This document shows, piece after piece, positions 18,574 to 26,450 of a stretch of DNA of 64,000 bases. The stretch is taken from the NCBI GenBank assembly GCA_944326795.1, contig CALVFJ010000008.1, positions 1-64,000 on the forward strand, in the 5' to 3' direction. Position 1 is the first letter of the stretch, and each line of letters begins with the position of its first letter. The notes below the pieces were generated by a model. That model was not told the DNA's origin. It saw only the letters and a list, made by a program, of their open reading frames with translations, and did no database searches. Both the position numbers and the translations under genes were made by a program. Origin of the DNA: an uncultured Erysipelotrichaceae bacterium (GTDB lineage Bacteria; Bacillota_I; Bacilli_A; Erysipelotrichales; Erysipelotrichaceae).

Positions 18574-19986
18574 TTGAAAAACGTTTTTAAGATTTTATTT
18601 AAGGTTATCTTGATCTTACTGATCTTTGTGGGAGCTTGGAGCATCTTGACCCCGGTTTTTCGTTATGATGAAAGCAACGAAGGAAATCAATTCCGTAATC
18701 TTCCTGAGGATATCTTAGATATCATCGTGCTAGGATCTTCACATGCGCAGTATTCGATGAATCCAGCCGTCATCTACACGGAAAGCGGATATTATAGCTA
18801 TGTGTTGGGAAGTGGCTGTCAGCCTATGAGCATGTCTTATCATTTTTTGGTCGAAGCTTTGAAGACGCAATCGCCAGAGGTCGTATTGTTAGATGTATTT
18901 ACGATGATGCCAGCTAGAAGCGTGTGCTACGCTGATGGTATGTACTATAATGCTATCCAGCAGATGACCGGATTGAATCGTTTAGAAGCAGGACTTGATG
19001 TCGAAAATGATGAGAAAAAATATGAATACACTTTTGATTTGTTGATGAACCATGGTAAATGGAAGCAAGACGATTTTTTAGAAACAAAAGATAATAATGA
19101 ATATAATGAAATGCTAGGCTATGTTGCGCAACAGCCAGTTGATCTGCAATTCAATCATCTTATTCCTTTTGAGCGACAAGATACGCAAATTTCCTTTAGG
19201 GAAAATGATCTTGAAGCTTTGGATAAAATAATTGATTTATGTCAAAAACATGATATAAAATTAATCTTATTTAAAGCGGCAATTGATATCGATCAAGAAA
19301 ACTATGATCATTTGCAAGCAATCTGGGATCTTGCCGATGAAAAAGGAATCGAACATGTAGATTTTTTAGCCTTGGCCGAAGAAATTGGCTTTACGTTAGG
19401 TATGGATGGCGATACTTGGCATAATAATACTTGGGGCGCACAAAAATCTAGCAAATATATTGCAAATTATATCAAAGAAAATAATTATGTAACCAAACAT
19501 CAAGATAATGCAACATACGATCAATTATTAGATGATTTATCAGCAATTACCGTTGCAGCTTTATTTGATCAAAATGTTGATGTATATCAGTTGTTGGATT
19601 ATGCCAGTAAATATGATCTTACATTAGTGGTTAAGTATACAGGTGCTTATAATACGACGATTGGCGATTATGAAAATCAATTATTGCAGGCTGCAGGAAT
19701 CAATTTTGACTTCATCAACAGCAAGAGCCAAAATTATTATGGGGTTATCGTTGATAAGCAAGTAGTTGTATCAGGAAATGAGCCAATCGATACCAATGTA
19801 AATGGAACAAATATTCAAATTTTACAGGAAAAGATCGTTATTGGTGATCAAACATTTGAAGATCTTGGTGAATTAGAAATAATTTTCTGTGGTGATAATT
19901 TTGATTGGTTCAATGAAATGTCAATCAATTATGCTTCGAGATTTTTTTGGAAAAATGGTTGTGATGGTTGGAATTGTGAAGAATAA
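18574..19986 (+). CDS. SGNH/AlgJ-like partner protein, copy 2
   Basis: A 470-aa paralogue of the protein at 12135: one N-terminal membrane anchor, GSSH at about residues 53-56, CQPM, ALKTQ, and a late GDTWHNNT motif (His near 282). It is the expected partner of the MBOAT at 14026, separated from it by the ydjGHI trio. The frame is open from the ATG at 18565, but AAAGG lies directly against that ATG and about nine bases before the TTG at 18574, so I favour the TTG. Codon use changes inside the gene: the first third is ATC-rich and the rest is more AT-rich. Confidence 0.72.
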   Translation: MKNVFKILFKVILILLIFVGAWSILTPVFRYDESNEGNQFRNLPEDILDIIVLGSSHAQYSMNPAVIYTESGYYSYVLGSGCQPMSMSYHFLVEALKTQSPEVVLLDVFTMMPARSVCYADGMYYNAIQQMTGLNRLEAGLDVENDEKKYEYTFDLLMNHGKWKQDDFLETKDNNEYNEMLGYVAQQPVDLQFNHLIPFERQDTQISFRENDLEALDKIIDLCQKHDIKLILFKAAIDIDQENYDHLQAIWDLADEKGIEHVDFLALAEEIGFTLGMDGDTWHNNTWGAQKSSKYIANYIKENNYVTKHQDNATYDQLLDDLSAITVAALFDQNVDVYQLLDYASKYDLTLVVKYTGAYNTTIGDYENQLLQAAGINFDFINSKSQNYYGVIVDKQVVVSGNEPIDTNVNGTNIQILQEKIVIGDQTFEDLGELEIIFCGDNFDWFNEMSINYASRFFWKNGCDGWNCEE

Positions 19987-20012
19987 AGATAGCAAAAAGC
20001 TATCTTTTTTTT
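19985..20012 (+). terminator. Rho-independent terminator after the acylation cluster
   Basis: AAAGATAGC pairs with GCTATCTTT around AAAAA and is followed by T residues. It marks the end of the long plus-strand unit that starts at 10756. Confidence 0.88.
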
Positions 20013-20054
20013 GTAGAAACATATTTTTTTGTTATACTAATATTGGTGATTATC

Positions 20055-21017
20055 ATGAATGAACTAGTTAGCATCGTTGTACCGGTGTACAATGTCGAAA
20101 ATTATTTGCCTAGATGCGTTGATAGCATCATTCAGCAGACATATAAACATTTGGAGATCATTTTAGTTAATGATGGCTCAACTGATCGTAGCTTGGAAAT
20201 CTGCAAAAATTATGCCATCAAAGACATCCGGATCAAGATCATCAATAAACCTAATGGCGGTTTAAGCGATGCGCGAAATGTTGGTATCGAACATGCAACC
20301 GGAGAGTATATCGCTTTTATTGACAGCGATGATTTCATCAAAGAAACGATGATCGAGAAGATGATGATAAGCTTAAATGAAACATCTAGTGATATCTGTG
20401 TCTGTGATATGGAATATCTATATGATGATGGACGTATGAATTTTGCTAGCGGTGGAGATTTTAAAGAAGGTAATGTCCATGATGATCCAGATTTGATGGT
20501 AATAAACAATAGTGCCTGCAATAAATTATATCGAACATCATTATTTAATGATTGGCTATTTCCTGTAGGCAAATACTATGAAGATCTAGCTACGGTACCG
20601 GTTCTTTTGTATAAAGCTAAAAAACTTTGTAAGGTAGATGAAGCCTTTTATGTTTATTATCAGCGCAGCGGATCGATCGCTCATAGTGCGAATAAAAAGA
20701 TCTTTGAGATCTATGAAGCTATTCATCGCTGCTTAGAATATGTTAAAATAAATAGTAATGATCATGAATTGATAGCTAAGCTATATAGTTTATACATCAT
20801 TCATGGACTAGATCTAACAACCATCAGGATCAAAGATTTTGATGACAAAACAATAAGAAATGCATATCTTGCGGAAAATATAGCAAATTTGAAAAAATAT
20901 TATCCTAATTATAAAAATGATATATGTTATCGTAAGTATGGATTGAAGAAAAAATTGATCTTTAAATTATTGGAGAAGGGAAAGTATAACTTGGTATTAA
21001 AGATTTATGATAAATAA
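20055..21017 (+). CDS. Family 2 glycosyltransferase
   Basis: A 320-aa GT2 enzyme of the EpsH/WcaA type: IVVPVYNVE near the N terminus, NDGSTDRS, the DSDD metal motif, and the ED...YYQR acceptor-side pattern near the middle. There are no membrane helices. The start at 20055 follows TTGGTGATT; an in-frame ATG lies 12 bases upstream. It opens a four-gene operon (GT2-GT4-polymerase-GT2) that probably builds a repeating surface polysaccharide. Donor and acceptor sugars cannot be told. Confidence 0.85.
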   Translation: MNELVSIVVPVYNVENYLPRCVDSIIQQTYKHLEIILVNDGSTDRSLEICKNYAIKDIRIKIINKPNGGLSDARNVGIEHATGEYIAFIDSDDFIKETMIEKMMISLNETSSDICVCDMEYLYDDGRMNFASGGDFKEGNVHDDPDLMVINNSACNKLYRTSLFNDWLFPVGKYYEDLATVPVLLYKAKKLCKVDEAFYVYYQRSGSIAHSANKKIFEIYEAIHRCLEYVKINSNDHELIAKLYSLYIIHGLDLTTIRIKDFDDKTIRNAYLAENIANLKKYYPNYKNDICYRKYGLKKKLIFKLLEKGKYNLVLKIYDK

Positions 21018-22161
21018 ACGTAAGGTTCTTTTTGTAAATGATGAAATGCGAATGGGGGGCGTAGCAAGGGTTTTAAATACGCTCATTTTGTATTTAGATA
21101 AAGACAAATATGATATCGATCTTTTGGTATTGCATCCTCATGGCGTATTGATGAAAGAGATACCTTTGAACGTCAATATCATTTATGGAACGCCTTTTTT
21201 TGATACGATCGATGAATCACTAGTTGAACTAGTGCGAAAATTTCAGGTCCATAAGCTTATCAAAAAGCTTAGGTTATTATTTTATATGAAAACTGGTTTG
21301 ATCAAGAAGAAGATCGTAAAAGAACGTAAGAAGATGCTTAACAAGCAGTATGATGTCGAAATGGCTTGTAAAGAAGGCTTTTGCACGATATTTACGGCTT
21401 ATGGCGATAGCTTGAAAAAATTAAACTGGGTATTAACTGATTATAGCGTATGCAATTATTCGAAGAATCATATGAAGTTGGTAAAGGATGCGTTAAGCAA
21501 TATCGATCTAAATATTGCCGACAGCAAGCAAGCGATGATCGCTTATGAAAAGGTATTTGATGTTAATAATGGTGCAGTCATCCATAATTTGATGGATATT
21601 GAAAAAGTTGTAAATGGTGTTAAGGATAAGAATGCTTGTATCGTAAATACTAGTGGCTTAAATGTTATCAGTGTGGCGCGTTTTCATCCGCAGAAGGCTT
21701 TGGATCGCCTATTATATGCGCATAAGTATGCCTTGGATCGGGGAATCAAGCATAACCTATATATCGTTGGCAGCGGTTTTCAGGAACCATTGTTAAGAAA
21801 GATCGTCAAAGATTACAATTTGAAAAATGTCTTCTTTGTTGGCATCAAACAAAATCCATATGCTGATATTGCAAAGTGTGATCTGTATGTGCTTTGCAGC
21901 AAATATGAAGGATTTGCAACGGTCATCAATGAAAGCTTGATCGCGGGGACCCCAGTATTATCCACAAGGGTAAGTGGGGTTGATGAACAGATCATGGAAC
22001 CATGCCATGGCTGGATCTGTGAAAATACTCAGGAAAGCTTGAATATTGCATATTATGAGGCTTTGAAAGATCCAGATCGTTTACATAAGATGAAGCAAGA
22101 GCTAGAAAATTATTATTATCCTAATGATGAAATATTGGAACAATTTGAGGAGGTTCTTTAA
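21007..22161 (+). CDS. Family 4 glycosyltransferase
   Basis: A 384-aa GT-B enzyme. It opens with the donor-independent N-domain pattern MGGVARVLNTL. The C-terminal domain has VARFHPQKALDRLL, IVGSGFQE and the EGFATVINESLIAGTPVLST stretch with the E-x7-E nucleotide-sugar signature typical of GT4. It overlaps the preceding GT2 by 11 bases, and its TAA overlaps the next ATG, so the operon is tightly coupled. The role is inferred as adding one sugar to the repeat unit. Confidence 0.87.
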   Translation: MINKRKVLFVNDEMRMGGVARVLNTLILYLDKDKYDIDLLVLHPHGVLMKEIPLNVNIIYGTPFFDTIDESLVELVRKFQVHKLIKKLRLLFYMKTGLIKKKIVKERKKMLNKQYDVEMACKEGFCTIFTAYGDSLKKLNWVLTDYSVCNYSKNHMKLVKDALSNIDLNIADSKQAMIAYEKVFDVNNGAVIHNLMDIEKVVNGVKDKNACIVNTSGLNVISVARFHPQKALDRLLYAHKYALDRGIKHNLYIVGSGFQEPLLRKIVKDYNLKNVFFVGIKQNPYADIAKCDLYVLCSKYEGFATVINESLIAGTPVLSTRVSGVDEQIMEPCHGWICENTQESLNIAYYEALKDPDRLHKMKQELENYYYPNDEILEQFEEVL

Positions 22162-23738
22162 TGATCAAAAAAATTGTTAATGAAAAAGTATTGATGTGGG
22201 CGGTAATCTTATTGATCGCCTTGCAGCCTTTGATCGATATGGATTATCTAATATATGATTTCTTGGATCAATTTGGTTTGCCAAGACTTTCAACGATCAT
22301 TAGATTTATCATTATTCCATTGTTGATCTTAATGACCTTTTATCTAAAAGATAAACATAAAAAGAAGACAGTTATTTTCGCAAGTATTTATGGCATTTGT
22401 CTTGTGGTATATTTTATCTTGCATTGTCAGCAAGCTGTTTTGCTTTATCCTGAATTATCTTTAACAACTAATTTTAAGTTTAATTGGTTCCAAGAACTTA
22501 CATATGTTTTAACTCTGGTATTACCTTATGGCATCGTATATTGTGTTTATAATTTGCATTTTACCGATAAAATAGTAAGAAATATTACATATTTTATGTC
22601 TGCAATAATAGCAATTCCTATTTTTTTAGGAGACCTTTTGGTTTTTGGTAAAAGTACATATTACGGGTATACGATTGCAAATTTCTTCAGCTGGTTTACA
22701 GGAATATATGAAAATAATCATCCGCGTGAATTAGCTAGTAAGTTCTTTTTTAATGAAGGTAATACGATCGGAATCTTGATGTTTGCCTTGTTGCCTTTGT
22801 TATATTACTTTTTCAGCAAAGCTAATAGCAAAAAAGAAAAGGTATTGGTTGGTGGATTGATTGTGATCCATAGTTTATCGATGCAGATCTTGGGGACAAG
22901 GGTAGCTACATATGGCGCTCTATTATTGCCAGCATGTTTTTTAATTTTATATCTATTTGATTGTTTGATCATGAGACATCAAAAGATCAAGATTAATGTT
23001 GTTGCCCTTGCTGGAGCATGTACGATCATTTTTGCCACTATTTTACCTTTTACTCCTGCAATTCAAAATCAGCAAGTTGATGCAGTAAATGATTTAGCGC
23101 TTTTGGACAATGGAATGGCTGATGAAGGTAGAGAAGCTTTTGCCAAAGATGTAGACTTGATACCAGGCTCAGTTGAATTTAATCAATATTATATTTATAT
23201 GTTTGAACAATATGGTATCAAAGCTAAATATGCTCAAAGCATTCCAACAATGTATTATATTGACTGGTATAATTATAAATTTGATCCTTATTTTTGGTGT
23301 GATATGATCTTGAATCATGAAGTTGAAGAAAGGGTTGGTGGACGCCAAATACAAAAACTTTTCATGGATTATAAGTATGCAACTTTGGATACCAAGGAAA
23401 AATTCTTGGGTATGGGTTATTCTACATTCATGAATGGTTCTATATTATTGGAACAAGATTTTGTTCAACAGATCTATACCTTAGGTTATGTCGGTGAATT
23501 ATTATGCTGCGTTCCATGGGTACTGTTAACAGTTGGTGGTGCAGTCTTGGTATTGCTAAGATGGAAGAAGCTAATTAATCTAGAGGTGATGGTTTATGCT
23601 ATGGCAGTTGTTGCCACATTAGGGTGTGCATATACTAGCGGGCATACCTTAGACCAGTTTGTAACGACGATTTTCTTAGCAATGTTAGTGGCTATATTGC
23701 TTAACCGTATAAATGATTCATATAAGAAGGTAGAATAA
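22161..23738 (+). CDS. O-antigen-ligase/Wzy-like polysaccharide polymerase
   Basis: A 525-aa polytopic protein (about 11-12 hydrophobic segments) with a large extracytoplasmic loop at about residues 305-430, the hallmark layout of Wzy polymerases and O-antigen ligases. The loop contains several Arg, His and Asp residues. It is translationally coupled to the GT4 gene (TAATG). A polymerase between glycosyltransferases implies a flippase-polymerase route, but no Wzx-type flippase is in this window. Confidence 0.75.
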   Translation: MIKKIVNEKVLMWAVILLIALQPLIDMDYLIYDFLDQFGLPRLSTIIRFIIIPLLILMTFYLKDKHKKKTVIFASIYGICLVVYFILHCQQAVLLYPELSLTTNFKFNWFQELTYVLTLVLPYGIVYCVYNLHFTDKIVRNITYFMSAIIAIPIFLGDLLVFGKSTYYGYTIANFFSWFTGIYENNHPRELASKFFFNEGNTIGILMFALLPLLYYFFSKANSKKEKVLVGGLIVIHSLSMQILGTRVATYGALLLPACFLILYLFDCLIMRHQKIKINVVALAGACTIIFATILPFTPAIQNQQVDAVNDLALLDNGMADEGREAFAKDVDLIPGSVEFNQYYIYMFEQYGIKAKYAQSIPTMYYIDWYNYKFDPYFWCDMILNHEVEERVGGRQIQKLFMDYKYATLDTKEKFLGMGYSTFMNGSILLEQDFVQQIYTLGYVGELLCCVPWVLLTVGGAVLVLLRWKKLINLEVMVYAMAVVATLGCAYTSGHTLDQFVTTIFLAMLVAILLNRINDSYKKVE

Positions 23739-23739
23739 G

Positions 23740-24699
23740 ATGAATAAATTAAGTGTAATAGTTCCTTGTTATAATAGTGAAAAATATATTGCTAAATGCT
23801 TAGATAGTTTAGTTAACCAAACCTTAAAAGATCTAGATATCATCATTATTAATGATGGTTCAACAGATGGCTCGTTGGAAATAATAGAGGAATATGCAGC
23901 AAAATATCCTAATATCAAGGTATATACCAAAGCAAATGAAGGTATTGCTGCTGCTAGGAATTATGCTTTGGATAAGGTGGAGACACCTTATTTTGGCTTT
24001 TTAGATAGTGATGATCATGCGGAACAAACGATGTTTGAAAAGCTGTATCAAAAAGCAATTGATACGAAAGCCCAAGTTGTTGTTTCTAATTTTATATGGG
24101 TAGAAAATGACAAGCAGCGCTTAGAAAAAGAAGGACCATATGAACCGCATCAAGATATGATGATCAATTTGTTTGCAGTTTTATGGAACAAGCTTTATGA
24201 AACACAATTTGTCAAAAATACACATATTCGTTTTCCAGATGGCAATCGTTATGAGGATGCATATTTTCTGTATTGTTTATGTGCGTATGTAGAGAAAATT
24301 GCATTTGTTGATGAGGCATTTGTTTATTATGTTCAGCATGGCAAAAGCATAACGCATACTAATAATCATGAAGTAAAAAATATGATAACGGTATTCAATA
24401 AGATCGTTGAGCATTATCAGCAGATCGATAAGTACCAACAATATCATGATGAATTAGAATATCTGCATATCAAGTTTTTCTTAGGAAATAGTTTTTTGCG
24501 CAGTGCTAAGATCAAAGATAAACAAGATCGTAGTGAAACGATCATGATGGGCTGGCAGCTATTAAACGAACGTTTTCCGCATTGGAGCAAGAATAAATAT
24601 TTAAAGATCTTACCAGGTATGAAAAATAAATATTTTAAGATCGTTCGCAGTTGGAATATCATGTTTTTTGCGTGGGTGTTTAGAAACTTAGCTAAATAA
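23740..24699 (+). CDS. Family 2 glycosyltransferase
   Basis: A 319-aa GT2 enzyme with VIVPCYNSEKY, NDGSTDGSLE and DSDD. The C-terminal half (EDAYFLYCLCAYVEK) resembles the protein at 20055, with which it is probably paralogous. It starts one base after the polymerase stop and is the last gene of the operon. A soluble enzyme acting on a lipid-linked oligosaccharide at the cytoplasmic face is the usual role of the family. Confidence 0.85.
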   Translation: MNKLSVIVPCYNSEKYIAKCLDSLVNQTLKDLDIIIINDGSTDGSLEIIEEYAAKYPNIKVYTKANEGIAAARNYALDKVETPYFGFLDSDDHAEQTMFEKLYQKAIDTKAQVVVSNFIWVENDKQRLEKEGPYEPHQDMMINLFAVLWNKLYETQFVKNTHIRFPDGNRYEDAYFLYCLCAYVEKIAFVDEAFVYYVQHGKSITHTNNHEVKNMITVFNKIVEHYQQIDKYQQYHDELEYLHIKFFLGNSFLRSAKIKDKQDRSETIMMGWQLLNERFPHWSKNKYLKILPGMKNKYFKIVRSWNIMFFAWVFRNLAK

Positions 24700-24731
24700 G
24701 CTTTTAGTTTGTTAAAAAATCAAGAATAATA

Positions 24732-24761
24732 TTAAAATTTACTTTTTAAGCAAGATATAAT
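24732..24761 (+). promoter_or_regulatory. Possible promoter of the second DPM1-like gene
   Basis: A perfect TATAAT (24756-24761) lies 27 bases before the ATG at 24789, with a weak TTAAAA-like -35 element about 18 bases upstream. The -10 box is clear, the -35 is not. Confidence 0.4.
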
Positions 24762-24788
24762 AAAATATCAAAGATACGGAGGAAGAAT

Positions 24789-25745
24789 ATGAGCTTGTTA
24801 TCGATCGTTGTTCCATGTTATAACGAGCAGGAAACAGTTTCGTTATTCTTTGATGCCACTAGCAAGGTATTATCATCGATGGATATGAATTATGAAATAA
24901 TTTATGTTAATGATGGTTCAAAAGATAATACCTTAAATGAATGCATCAAGTTATATGAAAAACATCCTGATGTCGTAAGAGTAATTGATTTTAGTCGTAA
25001 TTTTGGTAAAGAGGGAGCTTTGCTAGCTGGGCTAGAGCATGCAAAAGGTGATTATGTTACAGTAATGGACGCAGATCTACAAGATCCTCCTGAGTATTTA
25101 CCAATTATGTTTGAACAAATATCTAAAAGCTATGATATCGTTGGAACTAGAAGAGTTTCACGCAAAGGAGAGCCACCTATCAGATCTTTTTTTGCTAGGC
25201 AATTTTACAAATTAATTAATCGATTTACTGAAGTAGAAATTGTGGATGGAGCAAGAGATTTTAGACTTATGACCAGACAAGTAGTAGATTCTATTTTAAA
25301 ACTGCGTGAATATCATCGCTTTTCTAAAGGTTTATTTGTGTGGGTAGGATATAAAACAAAATATTTAGAATATGAAAATGTAGAAAGAGTTGCTGGGGAA
25401 ACTAGTTGGAGTTTTTGGGGCTTGCTGAAATATGCAATTGAAGGAATTATTGCCTTTACCGTTGCTCCTTTAAGAATGGCTACATTTATGGGAATACTGA
25501 TATCATTTATTGCTTTTTGTAGCTTAATTTTTGTTGTTGGCAGAGCTCTAATATTCAGTGATCCTGTTAGTGGTTGGCCTAGCATGGTTTCTATTATGCT
25601 GTTTTTAGGAGGTATTCAACTATTGGCTTTAGGTATAATTGGTGAATATTTATCTAAAACTTATATGGAAGTAAAAAAACGGCCAAACTATATTATCAAG
25701 AAAATATATGAGAACGGAGGAGATTATGAGCAGACAAACAAATAA
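24789..25745 (+). CDS. DPM1-like family 2 glycosyltransferase with two C-terminal helices
   Basis: A 318-aa protein with VVPCYNEQ, NDGSKDNT, the canonical DADLQDPP metal motif and two C-terminal membrane helices (about 235-260 and 270-295). It belongs to the bactoprenol glucosyltransferase group and is a more canonical relative of the protein at 4179. ACGGAGGA precedes the ATG. A second carrier-loading GT2 implies a second lipid-linked sugar donor, but only one GtrA flippase gene is present in the window. Its last 20 bases overlap the next gene's start. Confidence 0.87.
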   Translation: MSLLSIVVPCYNEQETVSLFFDATSKVLSSMDMNYEIIYVNDGSKDNTLNECIKLYEKHPDVVRVIDFSRNFGKEGALLAGLEHAKGDYVTVMDADLQDPPEYLPIMFEQISKSYDIVGTRRVSRKGEPPIRSFFARQFYKLINRFTEVEIVDGARDFRLMTRQVVDSILKLREYHRFSKGLFVWVGYKTKYLEYENVERVAGETSWSFWGLLKYAIEGIIAFTVAPLRMATFMGILISFIAFCSLIFVVGRALIFSDPVSGWPSMVSIMLFLGGIQLLALGIIGEYLSKTYMEVKKRPNYIIKKIYENGGDYEQTNK

Positions 25746-26439
25746 ATCACAACTTACCTCAGAAGAAAAAGCAAAAAGAAGAAGAATTAAAAAGGCAAAT
25801 AATAATATTATATTAAGCATGATAGTATTATCGTTAGTTGTTATTGGCTTTTTTTCTTTTAATATAGCAAATATTTCATTGAAACATTCAAGTTCATCTG
25901 GTGACACTTTATTGGTTGAGTCAGGTAATAAACTATCTAATGATTTATATGAAATAGGCAATAATCCAACTGACATCCAAAAAGAATACTTTAATGAATT
26001 GACAAATGCTTTAGAAGATGATGACGATATGAAAGCAGTTGAATATTTGGTGAAGTCGTTTGTTGCTGATTGCTTTACATGGACCAATAAAGATGGTAAT
26101 TATGAAGTTGGCGGGCTACAATATCTATATGGGCCTAAATATACGATGTTTCAGACACAAATGCGCTATGAATTTTATGCTGATTTAGATTTATATATTT
26201 CTCAATTTGGTCGTGAAAATTTACTTGAAGTTGACAAGGTCGAAACGCCGATAGTAGATAGAGCTGCAGATTATGTAACAGATGGTGTATCTTATAGTGC
26301 ATATTATATCGAAGCTACATGGACATATAAACCATCTTCAAAAATTGATGTAGATGAGTTTCAAAAACAAGGGTATTTTACAATTATCGATCATGATGGA
26401 AGATATGAGATCGTATCCATTTACGATAACTGGGATTAG
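25726..26439 (+). CDS. Single-pass membrane protein of unknown function beside LCP
   Basis: A 237-aa protein with a basic cytoplasmic head, a membrane helix at about residues 30-50, and an extracytoplasmic domain of about 185 residues with a Tyr/Trp-rich C-terminal half (ASYYIEATWTYKP-like region ending in IVSIYDNWD). The fold may be NTF2-like, but I do not recognise a family. CGGAGGAG precedes the ATG at 25726. It lies 11 bases upstream of the LCP gene, so a partner role in polymer attachment is the natural inference. Confidence 0.6.
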   Translation: MSRQTNKSQLTSEEKAKRRRIKKANNNIILSMIVLSLVVIGFFSFNIANISLKHSSSSGDTLLVESGNKLSNDLYEIGNNPTDIQKEYFNELTNALEDDDDMKAVEYLVKSFVADCFTWTNKDGNYEVGGLQYLYGPKYTMFQTQMRYEFYADLDLYISQFGRENLLEVDKVETPIVDRAADYVTDGVSYSAYYIEATWTYKPSSKIDVDEFQKQGYFTIIDHDGRYEIVSIYDNWD

Positions 26440-26450
26440 GAGGTGAAAAA

